This document shows positions 32,450 through 42,954 of a stretch of DNA of 64,000 nt, piece by piece. A program made the position numbers and the translations under genes. The DNA is from Exophiala sp. HKRS030 (lineage: Eukaryota; Ascomycota; Eurotiomycetes; Chaetothyriales; Herpotrichiellaceae), in assembly GCA_023897205.1 (NCBI GenBank), contig JAHWDD010000005.1, forward strand, positions 744,001-808,000, written 5' to 3'. Each line of letters opens with the position of its first letter. Position 1 is the stretch's first letter. The notes below the pieces were generated by a model that saw nothing but the letters and a program-made list of their open reading frames with translations, was not told the DNA's origin and searched no databases.

Positions 32450-32944
32450 CTTAAAGGCACACGACACACTTGTCAGTCGAGTGTATAAGAGGCTTAGAGA
32501 ATGCGCAGCCTGGGTTGACTCGATAGTGTTGCTCCCTACTAAACTTTTTTTCCCGAAGATCGAAGCTCCGCCGAAACAGCCGTAGTGTGGTCCCGTCCAA
32601 TCCGCCAATAGAAACTCGCCTTCTAAAGAAACAATCCCCTTGTTTCCGGACAAGGCTGAGACTTCAAATTCATTCATCCTCATGTCAGACACCGACCGTG
32701 GCAATGAGTGTCGATAAAAGCACGGGAAGGCAAGGACGACTACAGTTTGAGTATTTCGAATGGCGTTATTCCACAAGCACTGGTCTTTCAACTTCGCGAT
32801 GCTTAGATACAGTTGCAACGAGCCATCCCGTGTATAGTTGGGCTTTGATCTTGGTTTCGAGAATTCAACTACTCCCTAAATCATATCCTCATTCGAATCT
32901 GGTCTATTTGCGCTTGCTGAGACTACAACACCCGCGTCCCAAGA
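32450..32944. other. Intergenic between mtEF-G and Sac1 genes
   Basis: No gene is seen; it should contain the mtEF-G promoter and the Sac1 terminator. Confidence 0.5.
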
Positions 32945-35074
32945 TTATTCTATTCTTTTCTTGCCTTCTTCCATGTAACCCATATTTGCGGTGCTAATGT
33001 TGCGCGACCTCCTGTCCTTCCCACCCTCGGCTGCAATGACTGGCCCAATAACCGGATCCTTGTGGGCCCGCGTGAGGGCATCGTGATAACCGTCAAGAGC
33101 AAACTGTGGCGTGTGCAGCTTTGGCCAATTGACGTAGAGCAAACCGTGACCGTAGACGAATTGAAAGCACCAACCCGCAACGACTAGGCATAAGATGACA
33201 AGCATACGCAGGGGCCAAACAGCTGCTTCTGGCGGCCGTCGCGTCAGCATAGATATCAAAGTAATGAACAACGAAGCCGCCAAAAGGTAGGGAACCGCTT
33301 GTATAACGAGTGGTCGTCGGTCTTTGAAAGTCAAAGAGGATCCAACACCATACGTCGAAGGCAAGTAAGTACCGAGGAAAAGGTCAAATCCGTCTTGCCT
33401 AGGCCCGTCCAGGAAGTTGTTTCGGACATATCGAGTGGTGGAGTTGCTAAGGTCTTGGACCATTCCAGCTCTTGTGCGCTTGCCTGTGCGAGTAAAATCT
33501 GTCTTTAAAGCCCCAGTACCCGAGTAGGATTTCGAAACAACATCAGCGTTGTCCGCCCAGATGTTTCGAAACATGAATTCGAAAGACCGATCGTCGTCAG
33601 CTCTTTCACCTGGCTGCAGGAGACCCAAGTCTTGGAATTGCTGGGTTATAGCCCATCTCCCAAGCATGCTTTGAACAACATTAGTCCTGTCAAGGCAGTC
33701 CATGCAGTTCGTCCGGACCACGGCAGTCTGCAATGACCTTATCTCCAGTGCCCCTAACGGATTTCCCGGCATCTCAACACCACGGAAATACTGTCCTTTC
33801 CTCAAACCATCTAGAAGCTCATCGAGAAGGAGTTCAGCTCGGTGCCACTTTAAGCCTTTCGTCTCGTTGTGGAAGTCAAAATAGATATAGTGCAATCTGT
33901 CCATGCGTTGATGCTGCTGGTCGGCCGTGATTTCATGAAATCTTTCCTCGGTTCGTCGCCCTGGTTCAACAGACTCATCGGGAGACTTCACAAGAATGCG
34001 CACCATCTGTTCGTAAGCCTTCTTCACTCGTTCCTCTCTTCCCCGAGCATTCACTAGATTGACCAAGTAATTCTCGCCATAGGTTCTGATCTGTTCGTCG
34101 AAGTGCTTCCGTGCCGCATCAACAGCAGATTCAACCCCACGTATTTGGAGTTTGGGTGTATATCGGAGATCATTGATCTCGGCCCAGTACACTGGCACAC
34201 TCCCACGTGTCTGAACATAGGACAAAATCTGTGTCTCGGCCAGTGAACCTCCAACTTTGCCATTCTGCATCCCTTGGCCACCAGCATACCCAGTTGGCTG
34301 ACTTGAAAGGTCATTCAACACCACAATTTGCTCGGTCTCATTGAAATTGGAAACATGGCCTTGCTCGTCAATGCCACGTGAAAAGTATCTCGTACCACCC
34401 CTGAACCTTGATCTCCTCGTGATAAGGGCGAAGGTGAAGCTGATGGACTCTATCTTCGCTGGCTTAATCTCTAACATGCCGAACATCACAGGGAGAATGT
34501 AAGGGTCGGCGCCAGGTTGCTGCTGGCTTTTCAGACCCGCCGAAGCGCCACCTCCTGTCCGAAAATCAATCAGATCGGTCTGAATGAAACGGTTCCAAAA
34601 GAACCGGTCATCTGCCCTTTTCCAGAGAGGGTGTGAAAGATCGGACTGCGATTGACGCTGGAAGGCGGAGGTGACATCAAGAGAATACGAAAAGTACATG
34701 GGTCCGGTGGCGAGAAGGTTCTTGAGGTAGGAAAGGTAGGTATCCTCGTCAGGATCGTGAACTGGGCGTTCGCGCAAAGGGAGAAACTCCGTAGCGACGA
34801 CCTTGTAGATCATATGTCCGCGCAGCCTGCCCATGGGCTGCGCCTTCGTTATCACTATGACATATTTGTCCAGTTTGAGCTTGATGATGCCCAGGATACC
34901 AGCAATGCTGGAGACCCGTTTCGCGCCCAGGAGAGATCCATCGTTGAGTCTGATGTCTCCAGACGGTCTTTCTACCACCAAGGTCGGCGCAGAGGGGGTG
35001 GAAGGCGATGTAAATGCATAGTGACTTGTAGAAGCATGAACGTTGATATCGCGAAAGGGCAGGAGGTTGGCCAT
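32945..35074 (-). CDS. SAC1: Phosphoinositide phosphatase Sac1
   Basis: This ER/Golgi membrane enzyme dephosphorylates PI4P. A single exon encodes 709 aa from the ATG at 35074 (MANLLPFRDINVH). The N-terminal Sac domain includes SSIAGILGIIKL and LKNLLATGPMYFSYSLDVT. The catalytic CX5R is CMDCLDRTN at about residue 458. After the domain come two hydrophobic segments, about 594-615 (PYLLAASLFITLISML) and about 622-642 (MLVILCLVVAGWCFQFVY), which place both ends in the cytosol. The C-terminus ends in a basic, Lys/Arg-containing stretch (GKKRIE) rather than a clear KKXX. Length and order match yeast Sac1 closely. The gene is divergent from the Rab5 gene; 446 bp separate the starts. The frame extends upstream to a TTG at 35230, not used. 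Confidence 0.94.
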   Translation of the reverse strand: MANLLPFRDINVHASTSHYAFTSPSTPSAPTLVVERPSGDIRLNDGSLLGAKRVSSIAGILGIIKLKLDKYVIVITKAQPMGRLRGHMIYKVVATEFLPLRERPVHDPDEDTYLSYLKNLLATGPMYFSYSLDVTSAFQRQSQSDLSHPLWKRADDRFFWNRFIQTDLIDFRTGGGASAGLKSQQQPGADPYILPVMFGMLEIKPAKIESISFTFALITRRSRFRGGTRYFSRGIDEQGHVSNFNETEQIVVLNDLSSQPTGYAGGQGMQNGKVGGSLAETQILSYVQTRGSVPVYWAEINDLRYTPKLQIRGVESAVDAARKHFDEQIRTYGENYLVNLVNARGREERVKKAYEQMVRILVKSPDESVEPGRRTEERFHEITADQQHQRMDRLHYIYFDFHNETKGLKWHRAELLLDELLDGLRKGQYFRGVEMPGNPLGALEIRSLQTAVVRTNCMDCLDRTNVVQSMLGRWAITQQFQDLGLLQPGERADDDRSFEFMFRNIWADNADVVSKSYSGTGALKTDFTRTGKRTRAGMVQDLSNSTTRYVRNNFLDGPRQDGFDLFLGTYLPSTYGVGSSLTFKDRRPLVIQAVPYLLAASLFITLISMLTRRPPEAAVWPLRMLVILCLVVAGWCFQFVYGHGLLYVNWPKLHTPQFALDGYHDALTRAHKDPVIGPVIAAEGGKDRRSRNISTANMGYMEEGKKRIE

Positions 35075-35520
35075 GGTGGAAGCAGGCCAGTGTCTTGTGG
35101 CAGGATCTCTGTCTTCGCTATCTAAGGCATGTCTTAGGGGATAAACGGGGGCACAGACAAGGCAATCGACGGAAGAGGGAGCTGGCCTGTGGTTATTGGG
35201 ATCTGGCGGGCTGTGCGGTATTGATGACAACTGAGAAAGTCAGTGCCCTCAACATTCGCGCGCAGCTACCGAGAGACAGAGACAGAACTGGCACCGGCGT
35301 CGTCATCCTTGGCACGTTCTCAATCTGTCACCCGCCGCAACTCCTACTAGTATCCGTACTATGAGAGGCCATTGCAGGCATACCACTCACTACCACCACC
35401 AAACCCTCAACCGCTTTCGCATCTCGACAATCATAGTCTTTACACCCACGCAACCACTCGATAATCCCTCTCACATTGTGACTTTTACAATTGACCCTCT
35501 GTTGGGATCTGAACCCCACG
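35075..35520. other. Divergent promoter region of Sac1 and Rab5 genes
   Basis: No gene is seen. Both genes must be driven from this 446-bp stretch. Confidence 0.6.
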
Positions 35521-36335
35521 ATGGCTGCACGAGCTCCAACTGGCCGACCTGGCGCCGGTGGCAGGTTTGCTCAATTCAAGCTCGTTCTTCTCGGTGGGTT
35601 ATGCCGGGTCTTCAGATCACTAACAGAATACTGACGATGTTCCAGGTGAATCTGCCGTTGGAAAGGTACTGTGCTTGACGAGTCCGATCCCTTCCAGTGC
35701 CTAACTCTGCCTAGAGCTCATTAGTCCTTCGTTTCGTCAAAGACCAGTTTGATGATTACCGCGAGTCAACAATTGGCGCCGCTTTCTTGACACAAACAAT
35801 CACACTAGATGAAAACACAACGGTCAAATTTGAGATATGGGATACTGCAGGTCAAGAAAGATACAAGTCGCTTGCACCCATGTACTACCGGAACGCGAAC
35901 TGCGCCGTAGTGGTCTACGATATCACCCAGGCTGTGAGTGTTTGCCACAATCCACAACCTGAAATAGCATACTGACTCTCGACAAAGTCCTCGCTAGATA
36001 AAGCCAAATCATGGGTAAAAGAGCTGCAAAGACAGGCCAACGAGAATATCATTATCGCGCTGGCGGGAAACAAGGTGGACGTGGTCAACGAACATCCCGA
36101 CAAGCGAGCGATCGAGACCGCCGATGCCGAAGCCTACGCCAAAGAGGCAGGCCTGCTCTTTTTCGAGACATCTGCGAAGACGTCGACCAATGTCCACGAA
36201 CTTTTCACCGCCATTGCAAAGAAACTACCTCTCGACCAGGCAGGTCCCCGCAACCTGAGATCAAATCCTCGACCCGGAGTAGATCTACGCCCCGAGTCGA
36301 CCGGCACGCAAGGAGGGTCAAACTGCCAGTGCTAA
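35521..36335 (+). CDS. YPT5: Rab5-type small GTPase (Ypt5/Vps21)
   Basis: This endosomal Rab of about 219 aa controls early-endosome fusion and vacuolar sorting. Four exons: 35521-35593, a 20-nt micro-exon 35646-35665, 35715-35933 and 35988-36335. The P-loop GESAVGKS (25-32) is assembled from three exons. Further motifs are the switch I effector segment [25 protein letters not shown] and [16 protein letters not shown] and [10 protein letters not shown] are Rab5-type. The tail ends in CQC, a C-x-C doubly geranylgeranylated terminus preceded by Gly/Ser-rich linker. All introns are 49-54 nt with GT-AG ends. If the micro-exon were skipped the frame would be lost and the GTP site destroyed. Confidence 0.95.
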
Positions 36336-36751
36336 ACCACCCGACCGTTTATGGATTCCTTGACTTCATGTATTGAGCTAGCAGGCGTACGGCGGGAGAT
36401 TGTGGCCAGGAAGGGACGCTGGATAGGGATGGATTTTTGCCACGAACCACAGGCGCCCACCTCAGAACTGGAGATGTACTTGACCGATCGGGACAGTGTA
36501 TGCCGCAGCAGGCTCATCTCTTTACATCATCTATGAGTTATACTGCAGAGACTGGCGTTGCAAGAATCGATCCGGCCACCCCATTGTCTTGTTACTATCA
36601 CACTTTAATGCTTAGACCAATATTCGTTTTTACAGATTTACTTTGAGCTTCTGTGGCCTTTTTTCAGGTGGAGCGCATTCACGTTTCCACCCACCGTTTG
36701 CGCCGTGACAATTCGCTCATTTGATGCGCTGACTTCAGCACTCTAGGTGCA
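36336..36751. other. Convergent 3' intergenic region
   Basis: This lies between the Rab5 (+) and RTC5 (-) stop codons. No gene is seen. Confidence 0.5.
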
Positions 36752-38719
36752 CTACACTGACCCACCACTTCTCGGACCAGACTGATCGCCAACCAGCCCA
36801 GCCATCTCCAGCAAGGCTCTCGCACCGTCCTTGTCGCCTCCGAAATTCACACCTCGCCGCCGTGCGGCCTCGGCCTCTTCCCACGCAAGCCGGTTCTTCT
36901 GTTTCGTGACTTCATCCTCCCCTGTGCCGGCGGGGAAACTAATTCCCCAGACTTCGAGGGCGTCGATGTCGAATTGGACCTTCTTCGCCTGTGACGTGTC
37001 CGGGTGATGGGTCTGGGCCGTCTCGAGGCCCGGGTCGGTGACGAACGCGCCGCTCCCGGCCGATCCGTCGTGCTGGAACGTCGCGGTCGACACGTCGCTG
37101 TCTATCAACAGGCTGACTGGACCGAGGATGGGAGGCAGGTGCGCCGTAGATGCGCGAGACTGCTGGGGGATAACGCACCCTAGTGCTATCCCTGACTTTG
37201 TGGAGAAGTGGAACCAGGGCAGTGTGCGGTTGTACGGGTTCCCTGGGAACAGGGCCTGGCGGGGGTGTAGTTGGAGAAGGGACGGTCTCGGGTCCGACTG
37301 GTCGTGAGATGAAGGTCTGGTTGAGTTTGAATTCGATGATGTCGAGTCGTGCCAGCGTTCAGGGAGGTAAGCACCCAGGGTGATGGACTGGTTGGCGTCC
37401 TCGACGGTGGTTCCGGCCACGAGGAGCAATGTGCCGGATTGCCAGGACGTGACTTGGCGTGAGAAAGAGGAAAGGGACGTGCCGTCGCTGGAGGAGGAGT
37501 AGATGCGATTGAATCGTGCTCCTGAGGAGAAGATGTTCATGAGAGTGCCGGAGGGGTTGAACAGTTTCAAGGTCATGGAGAGTTGGGAGAGGAGCGTGTC
37601 GCTGAAGATTGGCACGTCTTCTTCGGGGAGACGGTGTATTATTGATTGTTTGGCATCTTGAACGAGGACCGAATCCGGCACGTCGCGGTGTTTGTTCAGG
37701 TTGATGTTCTTGCTGAAGAGGAAATGTTCAAAGAGGTTGTTAAAGGGGTCGAAAAGCTCCGGGAGTGTCGTTGTCAGGGTCTTGACGAAATTTGAGTATC
37801 GAATGCCTTTACTCTGTGGGTCAGGGTCGAATGCGGCGATGATTGAATCCGCAGATGTGCTTAGAGCTTGCAGCCTTTCTTCGTCCAGAGACTCTCCGTA
37901 ACTGCCTAAGGGAGTCAATGGCTCGATGCCGCCGATGAGTAGAAGCAGCATGACCAGTTTCTTGAAGTTCTCGACCGGGATCATTGCGTGGTGAATCTTG
38001 CGGTCCGTCTTCTGGTCATGCTTGAATACTTCGATGGCGTCGAGGGAGTCCAGAGCGGCGAGAGCGAGGTCATCGTCGTCCTCATCCTCGTCATCGTTGA
38101 GTGGTTCGTCGATGGCAAATCCCGAGGGATGAGACCTCGAGCCCTCTGCTGCTTGTCTCTGCTCCAGCATATCCTCTGGTAACTGTTCTCGGATCACGTC
38201 GTCCATGGACGGTTTGTCCTTGCTCGAAAGGGCCACACTTGCCTTCCGGTCGAATACTGCTAGACTTCGGAACAGCAACTTCGCCTTGTCCTGGTCGCCT
38301 CGTCTCAGGACTTTCTTGTACCTACCCGTCATTATCGTGATGACTTTGAGCATATTCTCTCTAGTCAATATGCACGGTGCCAGCCTGGGGAAGGGGAATG
38401 CTCCGAGGTAGGTGCACATTTGGTAGACCACGGGTCCAGCATGGAGAGGTTCTGGTAAGGCAAGGAATCGGCATAGTGTATCCTCTTTCCAGTACTCTAG
38501 GTCTTCTTGGTGATCGGCTAGACTCTTGAAGTTGTCCTTGTAATGGACAATCTCCAGGGAAGAGAAGCATTTCGAGGCAAAACGAAGAGCTAGCTGGTGG
38601 CTTAATTGCTCTACGCGGCTGAGGTATTAGAACACAAATGGAGGGGTTCACTAAATCAAATGTCTCGACTCACCGATCGGGACCTCCGTCGTTGGCTCTG
38701 ATGACTGCGATTGACCCAT
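36752..38719 (-). CDS. RTC5: TLDc-domain protein Rtc5
   Basis: This fungal TLDc protein resembles yeast Rtc5 (restriction of telomere capping 5), a cytoplasmic/vacuole-associated TLDc protein that interacts with the V-ATPase. Two exons (38719-38674 and 38610-36752) give about 634 aa. The mature N-terminus is MGQSQSSEP, a good N-myristoylation signal at Gly2, as in Rtc5 homologues. Exon 2 opens with EQLSHQLALRFASKCFSSLE and continues through YLGAFPFPRLAPCILTREN. An acidic run (DDEDEDDDDLA) lies in the middle. The TLDc domain starts around LLSQLSMTLKLFNPSGTLMNIFSSG and ends with LEVWGISF. The acceptor is the cgtag 11 nt after a weaker cctcag; only the former keeps frame (ATC-G|AG). It is divergent from the FPGS gene, with 335 bp between starts. 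Confidence 0.88.
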
Positions 38720-39054
38720 TGTTCGTTACCCCATGACTCGGACGGATGTTGAGGTTGGGACGAGGCCTGCCTAGATATGTCATACGAGCTGAGGCATGTG
38801 AGAACATCCCACCATGATATGCGTTCCATGGCATGAAGGATCCGCTCGAGTATAAGTACGGTGAAACTTTCATGCGCCAGGATGAGTTATCTTCCATGTC
38901 TCTGAAAGAGCAGCCTCACTGCTGGGCGGTGACAAGTCTAACAAGTCCTGCTTGCCCCAGCTAGCATGTTTGATTTATGATGCGGAGATGGACCTGGGGG
39001 ACACGAACATATCTTCACCCTCGGAGTCGCACTTTTGCGACCACATCTGCGACC
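38720..39054. other. Divergent promoter region of RTC5 and FPGS genes
   Basis: This is a 335-bp shared upstream region with no gene in it. Confidence 0.6.
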
Positions 39055-40705
39055 ATGGCCAGGACATACGCAGTATGTACCGCGACCGAAAACTCGTCGC
39101 ATTGATGTTGATTGACTCGTCTCTAGGACGCTGTAGCGTCGCTGAATACCCTGCAAAGCAACTTTGCCATCGTTGATGCAATCCGAAAGTCTGGGCGAAA
39201 GATGAACGAGCAAGCCATCCCCGAGATGATCGAGTGGCTGCGAAGAATCGGGTACCAAGTATGCATCGATTCAATCTACTGCGAGCCTCACACGAATCTT
39301 CACGCGACTGACATGGATTTCGTAGCCTTCTGACCTCAATACACTTAGAGCGCTCCACATAGCTGGGACCAAAGGGAAAGGGTCTACATCCGCCTTCGTT
39401 TCCTCAATCCTCACGCAATTCGTTGGGGTAGAGGGATCACCTTCTCTGTCAAAAGTTGGCTTGTACACTTCACCACATCTTCGCTTCGTGCGAGAAAGAA
39501 TACAGATCAATGGAGAGCCCTTGTCGGAACATCAGTTCGCAAAGTACTTTTATGAAGTATGGGACAGGCTCGAAGCGGCTGCACAAGCAGCAGGTGAAGA
39601 CCCAGCTTCACCAGCAGCAAAGCCGGTCTACTTCAGATTCCTGACTTTGATGGCTTTCCACACATATGTGAGCGAAAAGGTCGATGCTGCCGTTATCGAA
39701 TGCGGAATCGGTGGCGCATACGACAGCACAAACATCATCGAGACTCCCGTAGTAACTGGAATCACCAGTTTGGGGATCGACCACGTCGCCGTGCTTGGCT
39801 CCACGATAGGAGAAATCGCATGGCACAAGGCTGGCATCATGAAACCGGGTGTGAAGTGTTTCACGGTCAGTAGCCAGTTGCCCGACGCGAAGAATGTCCT
39901 TGAGCAGGTAGCCCACGAGAAGGGCAGTCAGCTTGAATACGTTGAAGTTGATCCTGCAATCGCCAGTGGCGAGACGATCCTTGGACTCAAAGCGGACTTT
40001 CAGAAAATCAATGCAAGCCTAGCCGTCGCAGTTGCTAAGGAATGGCTGCAGAAACAAGGGTTCGCCGAGGGTGATAGCCTTGAGCAAAGGGTTAAGCTTG
40101 GTCTGGAAAGAGTCCATCTGGCAGGTCGGTGCGACACACGTCATGAGCCAGGAATACGATGGTGTATTGATGGAGGGCATACCCTTGAAAGCATCGAGCT
40201 TGCTGGGAAATGGTTTGCCTCTCAGCTCGCAACTCTCGGCTCTGATGGTGTGCAGCAGGGATCTCTTCCGCAACCTCGCTTCTTGATCTTTAATCAACAG
40301 ACTCGCGATGCTGATGCCTTAGCCAAGGCGCTTTTCGATACCCTCTCTACAGCCCTCGAAGATGTTCACCCTTTTACTCATGCAGTCTTTTGTACAAACA
40401 CTACCTTCAAAGAGACGGGCTTCCGACCTGATCTCGTCTCTGTCAACACAAACGCATCAGACGTTACTGCGCTTAAAGTTCAAAATCATCTCGCGGAGAC
40501 CTGGGAGCATCTTGACCCCAGCACGCATGTGGATGTCGTACCCACGATCGAGGAAGCTGTGTCCTTGGTGAGAAATTTTGCTGCGACTCAGAAAACTCTT
40601 GAGCAAGGCAACAAGAACCACGTCACTGCCCTGGTCACAGGAAGTCTTCACCTTGTCGGCGGCTTCCTTGAAGTCTTCGAAAGCACCAGTAATAACACGA
40701 CCTAA
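39055..40705 (+). CDS. MET7: Folylpolyglutamate synthase
   Basis: This Mur-ligase-type enzyme adds glutamates to folates so that they are retained and used in one-carbon metabolism and methionine synthesis. Three exons (39055-39072, 39127-39258, 39326-40705) give about 509 aa. Exon 1 encodes just six residues (MARTYA). The ATP-binding loop is AGTKGKGST (about 64-72), followed by GLYTSPHLRFVRERIQ, then VIECGIGGAYDSTNI and GITSLGIDH, and the C-terminal HTLESIELAGKW block. Exons 2 and 3 join as RRIGYQ|PSDLN. The protein opens without a mitochondrial presequence, so the main product is probably cytosolic. The open frame seen from 39461 is only the C-terminal part; the N-terminus requires both introns. 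Confidence 0.93.
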
Positions 40706-42954
40706 TTGCTTCACTTTACTATTCACTTTCTGAATCATCAACTGATGGACATGAAATTCAAGATATAGACTTCAAAAGTATACGCCCTCATCGGCTATTG
40801 AAAGCTAAATTTAAGACCTATTCATCTCTCTGTCTTTATGTATATACGATGCAAGCTATGGCTCACGGTAAAAAACACCGTTTCCAAGGAGTACGAATCA
40901 TGTATCCATCCCTTCCGTCGCGCGTTAAATCACAACCCGAGTCGTTACCTCCTCTCCCCTCAAATTTAACAGCAATGTCGTCTTATTATCGAGTCTAGCG
41001 AAGAAGAACAACATATATTGGCATACTGATGGGGATAGACTCTATCGCAATGGCGCAGACTTCTGTCTAGCACGAATTTTCATGGAGGACAGGGCACAGG
41101 GAGACATCCAAAAACGATGAGGAATGTTAGAAATGGACGTCACAATTTTATAAAGGCTCTTATGATAAATCAAGTCTAAGGGAACGCAGAACGGGAGCAA
41201 GGGCACTCTGTTTTCCTGCCTCCACCACGTCAGGCTTATTACTGACTGGCGCTGAAGAGCAGCTCATAACACTCCGTTGCACTTTTCATTACGCTACTTA
41301 TGACCCAGCAGGAAGTCGCTATATACCCCTCGAGGCGAAGAAACAGAAAGAAATCTCCGCTACACTTTTCCTATATGGTTCTCATGGGATTTCTGCTGGC
41401 ACCACTTGATATGTCAGTAAATCCTGCGTCGCAGCACCAGATTTTACTGCGAGCAATACTGCTCACCACGTATGTGACTGGGGAAGGCCTCTATTACCTT
41501 TATGGGAAATCGTTCTACGTGTTGTGGGAGACTCCAGGTCGACGCAACTGTACAGATTCGCACCATCCAGTGAGGCCAACGAAGGCTTCAAGATATACCT
41601 TCATGTGGTCGAACCTTACTCCTTTGCTGATTACAGTATTTATATCTTTGCCTCAACGACCACCTACCTGGGGTTGGCCTGGGATCTAAGTCTCCTTGCA
41701 CAGCAGGCGGGTTGTATCGTCCGGAACGAGGGCGACATACCTAGGGGCTCGCTTCTCGTTCATCGTGCAGGAGCATGAGTGAGAGATTCGAGGTCTGAAG
41801 GACTCGGAGGATAGAGGCTTACGCGCCTATTATCGATATCTAACCACCATGTCATTTGGGCGGCGGACCTTGGTTCTCTATCTGTTCCTTCAGTCCAGGT
41901 CTCACCAATTACTCTCAGGGCTCAATCGTCTCCGTGATGCCAACAGACGTTGGTATCCTGTTGGACGATGAACCGGGTGGGGCCTGTGTGAAAGGAGACG
42001 AACCTTGTGACAACTCTCAAGACCGACAGAGAAAGACTGCACCAGTAGGCTTAACACAAGCTCTTTGCAACAAGGACGGGTATTCGACAGCGAGTGCCAA
42101 TCACGACTTCAGACGTTGTCAGGGTGACACCAGGTCCGCACACTGGTGCAAATACAACCGAGAAGACGGAGTTTCGACAGTCTCAAACCTTTATACATTA
42201 TAAGACGAAGTACGAAGACAGATCGGATGCTGAGGCTTGGAGCTATCCTGGAGCTTTGAAAACGAGGGTTTCAAGAGTCAGCGAAACATCTCTGGGAAAT
42301 AACCGTGAACAGTCCTTTAGTAAGAATGATGGTGATACTATTCATATTCGTGGGCCTAAGAGCTCTCTTCGATCGGGTAGTCGCCGGAGGAAGATTTTTT
42401 TCCTCTGGTGGTGTTCGAACTACCAGTGTACTGTACGAACCATGAGATCATGTGGAAGTACAAACAGAGTCTGTTTCGTGAATACCAGGGCACCGAAAGC
42501 GGTAGAGACTGGTCCCATGGTGAAACCACCGGCAACTTCAATTTGAATCACGGGCGGCTGCTTACAACCGGAAGGTGACATGTTGAGTCGATATCAGCAC
42601 CGGTCCAAGATAGTCGCAGAATATTCGCTAAGGTCTCTGGCTTACGACCGCGATCGCTTGCCGGGTGCAACTATTTCTTATTTTTATTGGATCGAATATC
42701 GAACTTGCCAGTTGAAAGAAAATTTAGAATGTTGTTGTCATCAATAACAGGATCTCGTGTATCTGGATACATAAATAAAATACTCCGTACATACTAGGTC
42801 TTTGGAACGCAGAAAGTGTCATCAAACTCCCTTTACCTGGGTCGCTCACATTTTATTCCTTGGTCGTAGTCTTTTTATACATGTCCTCCCGGAGTGTCGA
42901 CGTTGTTATTAAGTACTGAACTTCTCGTTGCTGTAAAAAGAATAGATTTGCATT
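40706..42954. other. Gene desert, about 2.2 kb
   Basis: I find no supportable gene. Short frames such as 41300-41689, 41524-41778 and 42094-42546 contain hydrophobic or charged stretches but no motif and no coherent splicing into a longer protein. One exact TACTCCGTA word lies at 42781-42789. The region could hold decayed coding sequence or a non-coding transcript; nothing decides this by eye. Confidence 0.5.

Noticed and set aside
35075..35230. N-terminal extension of Sac1
   Set aside because: It begins at TTG and overlaps the likely promoter shared with Rab5.
41300..42546. A spliced membrane-protein gene in the desert
   Set aside because: Hydrophobic fragments in different frames could not be joined with plausible splice sites or matched to a family.
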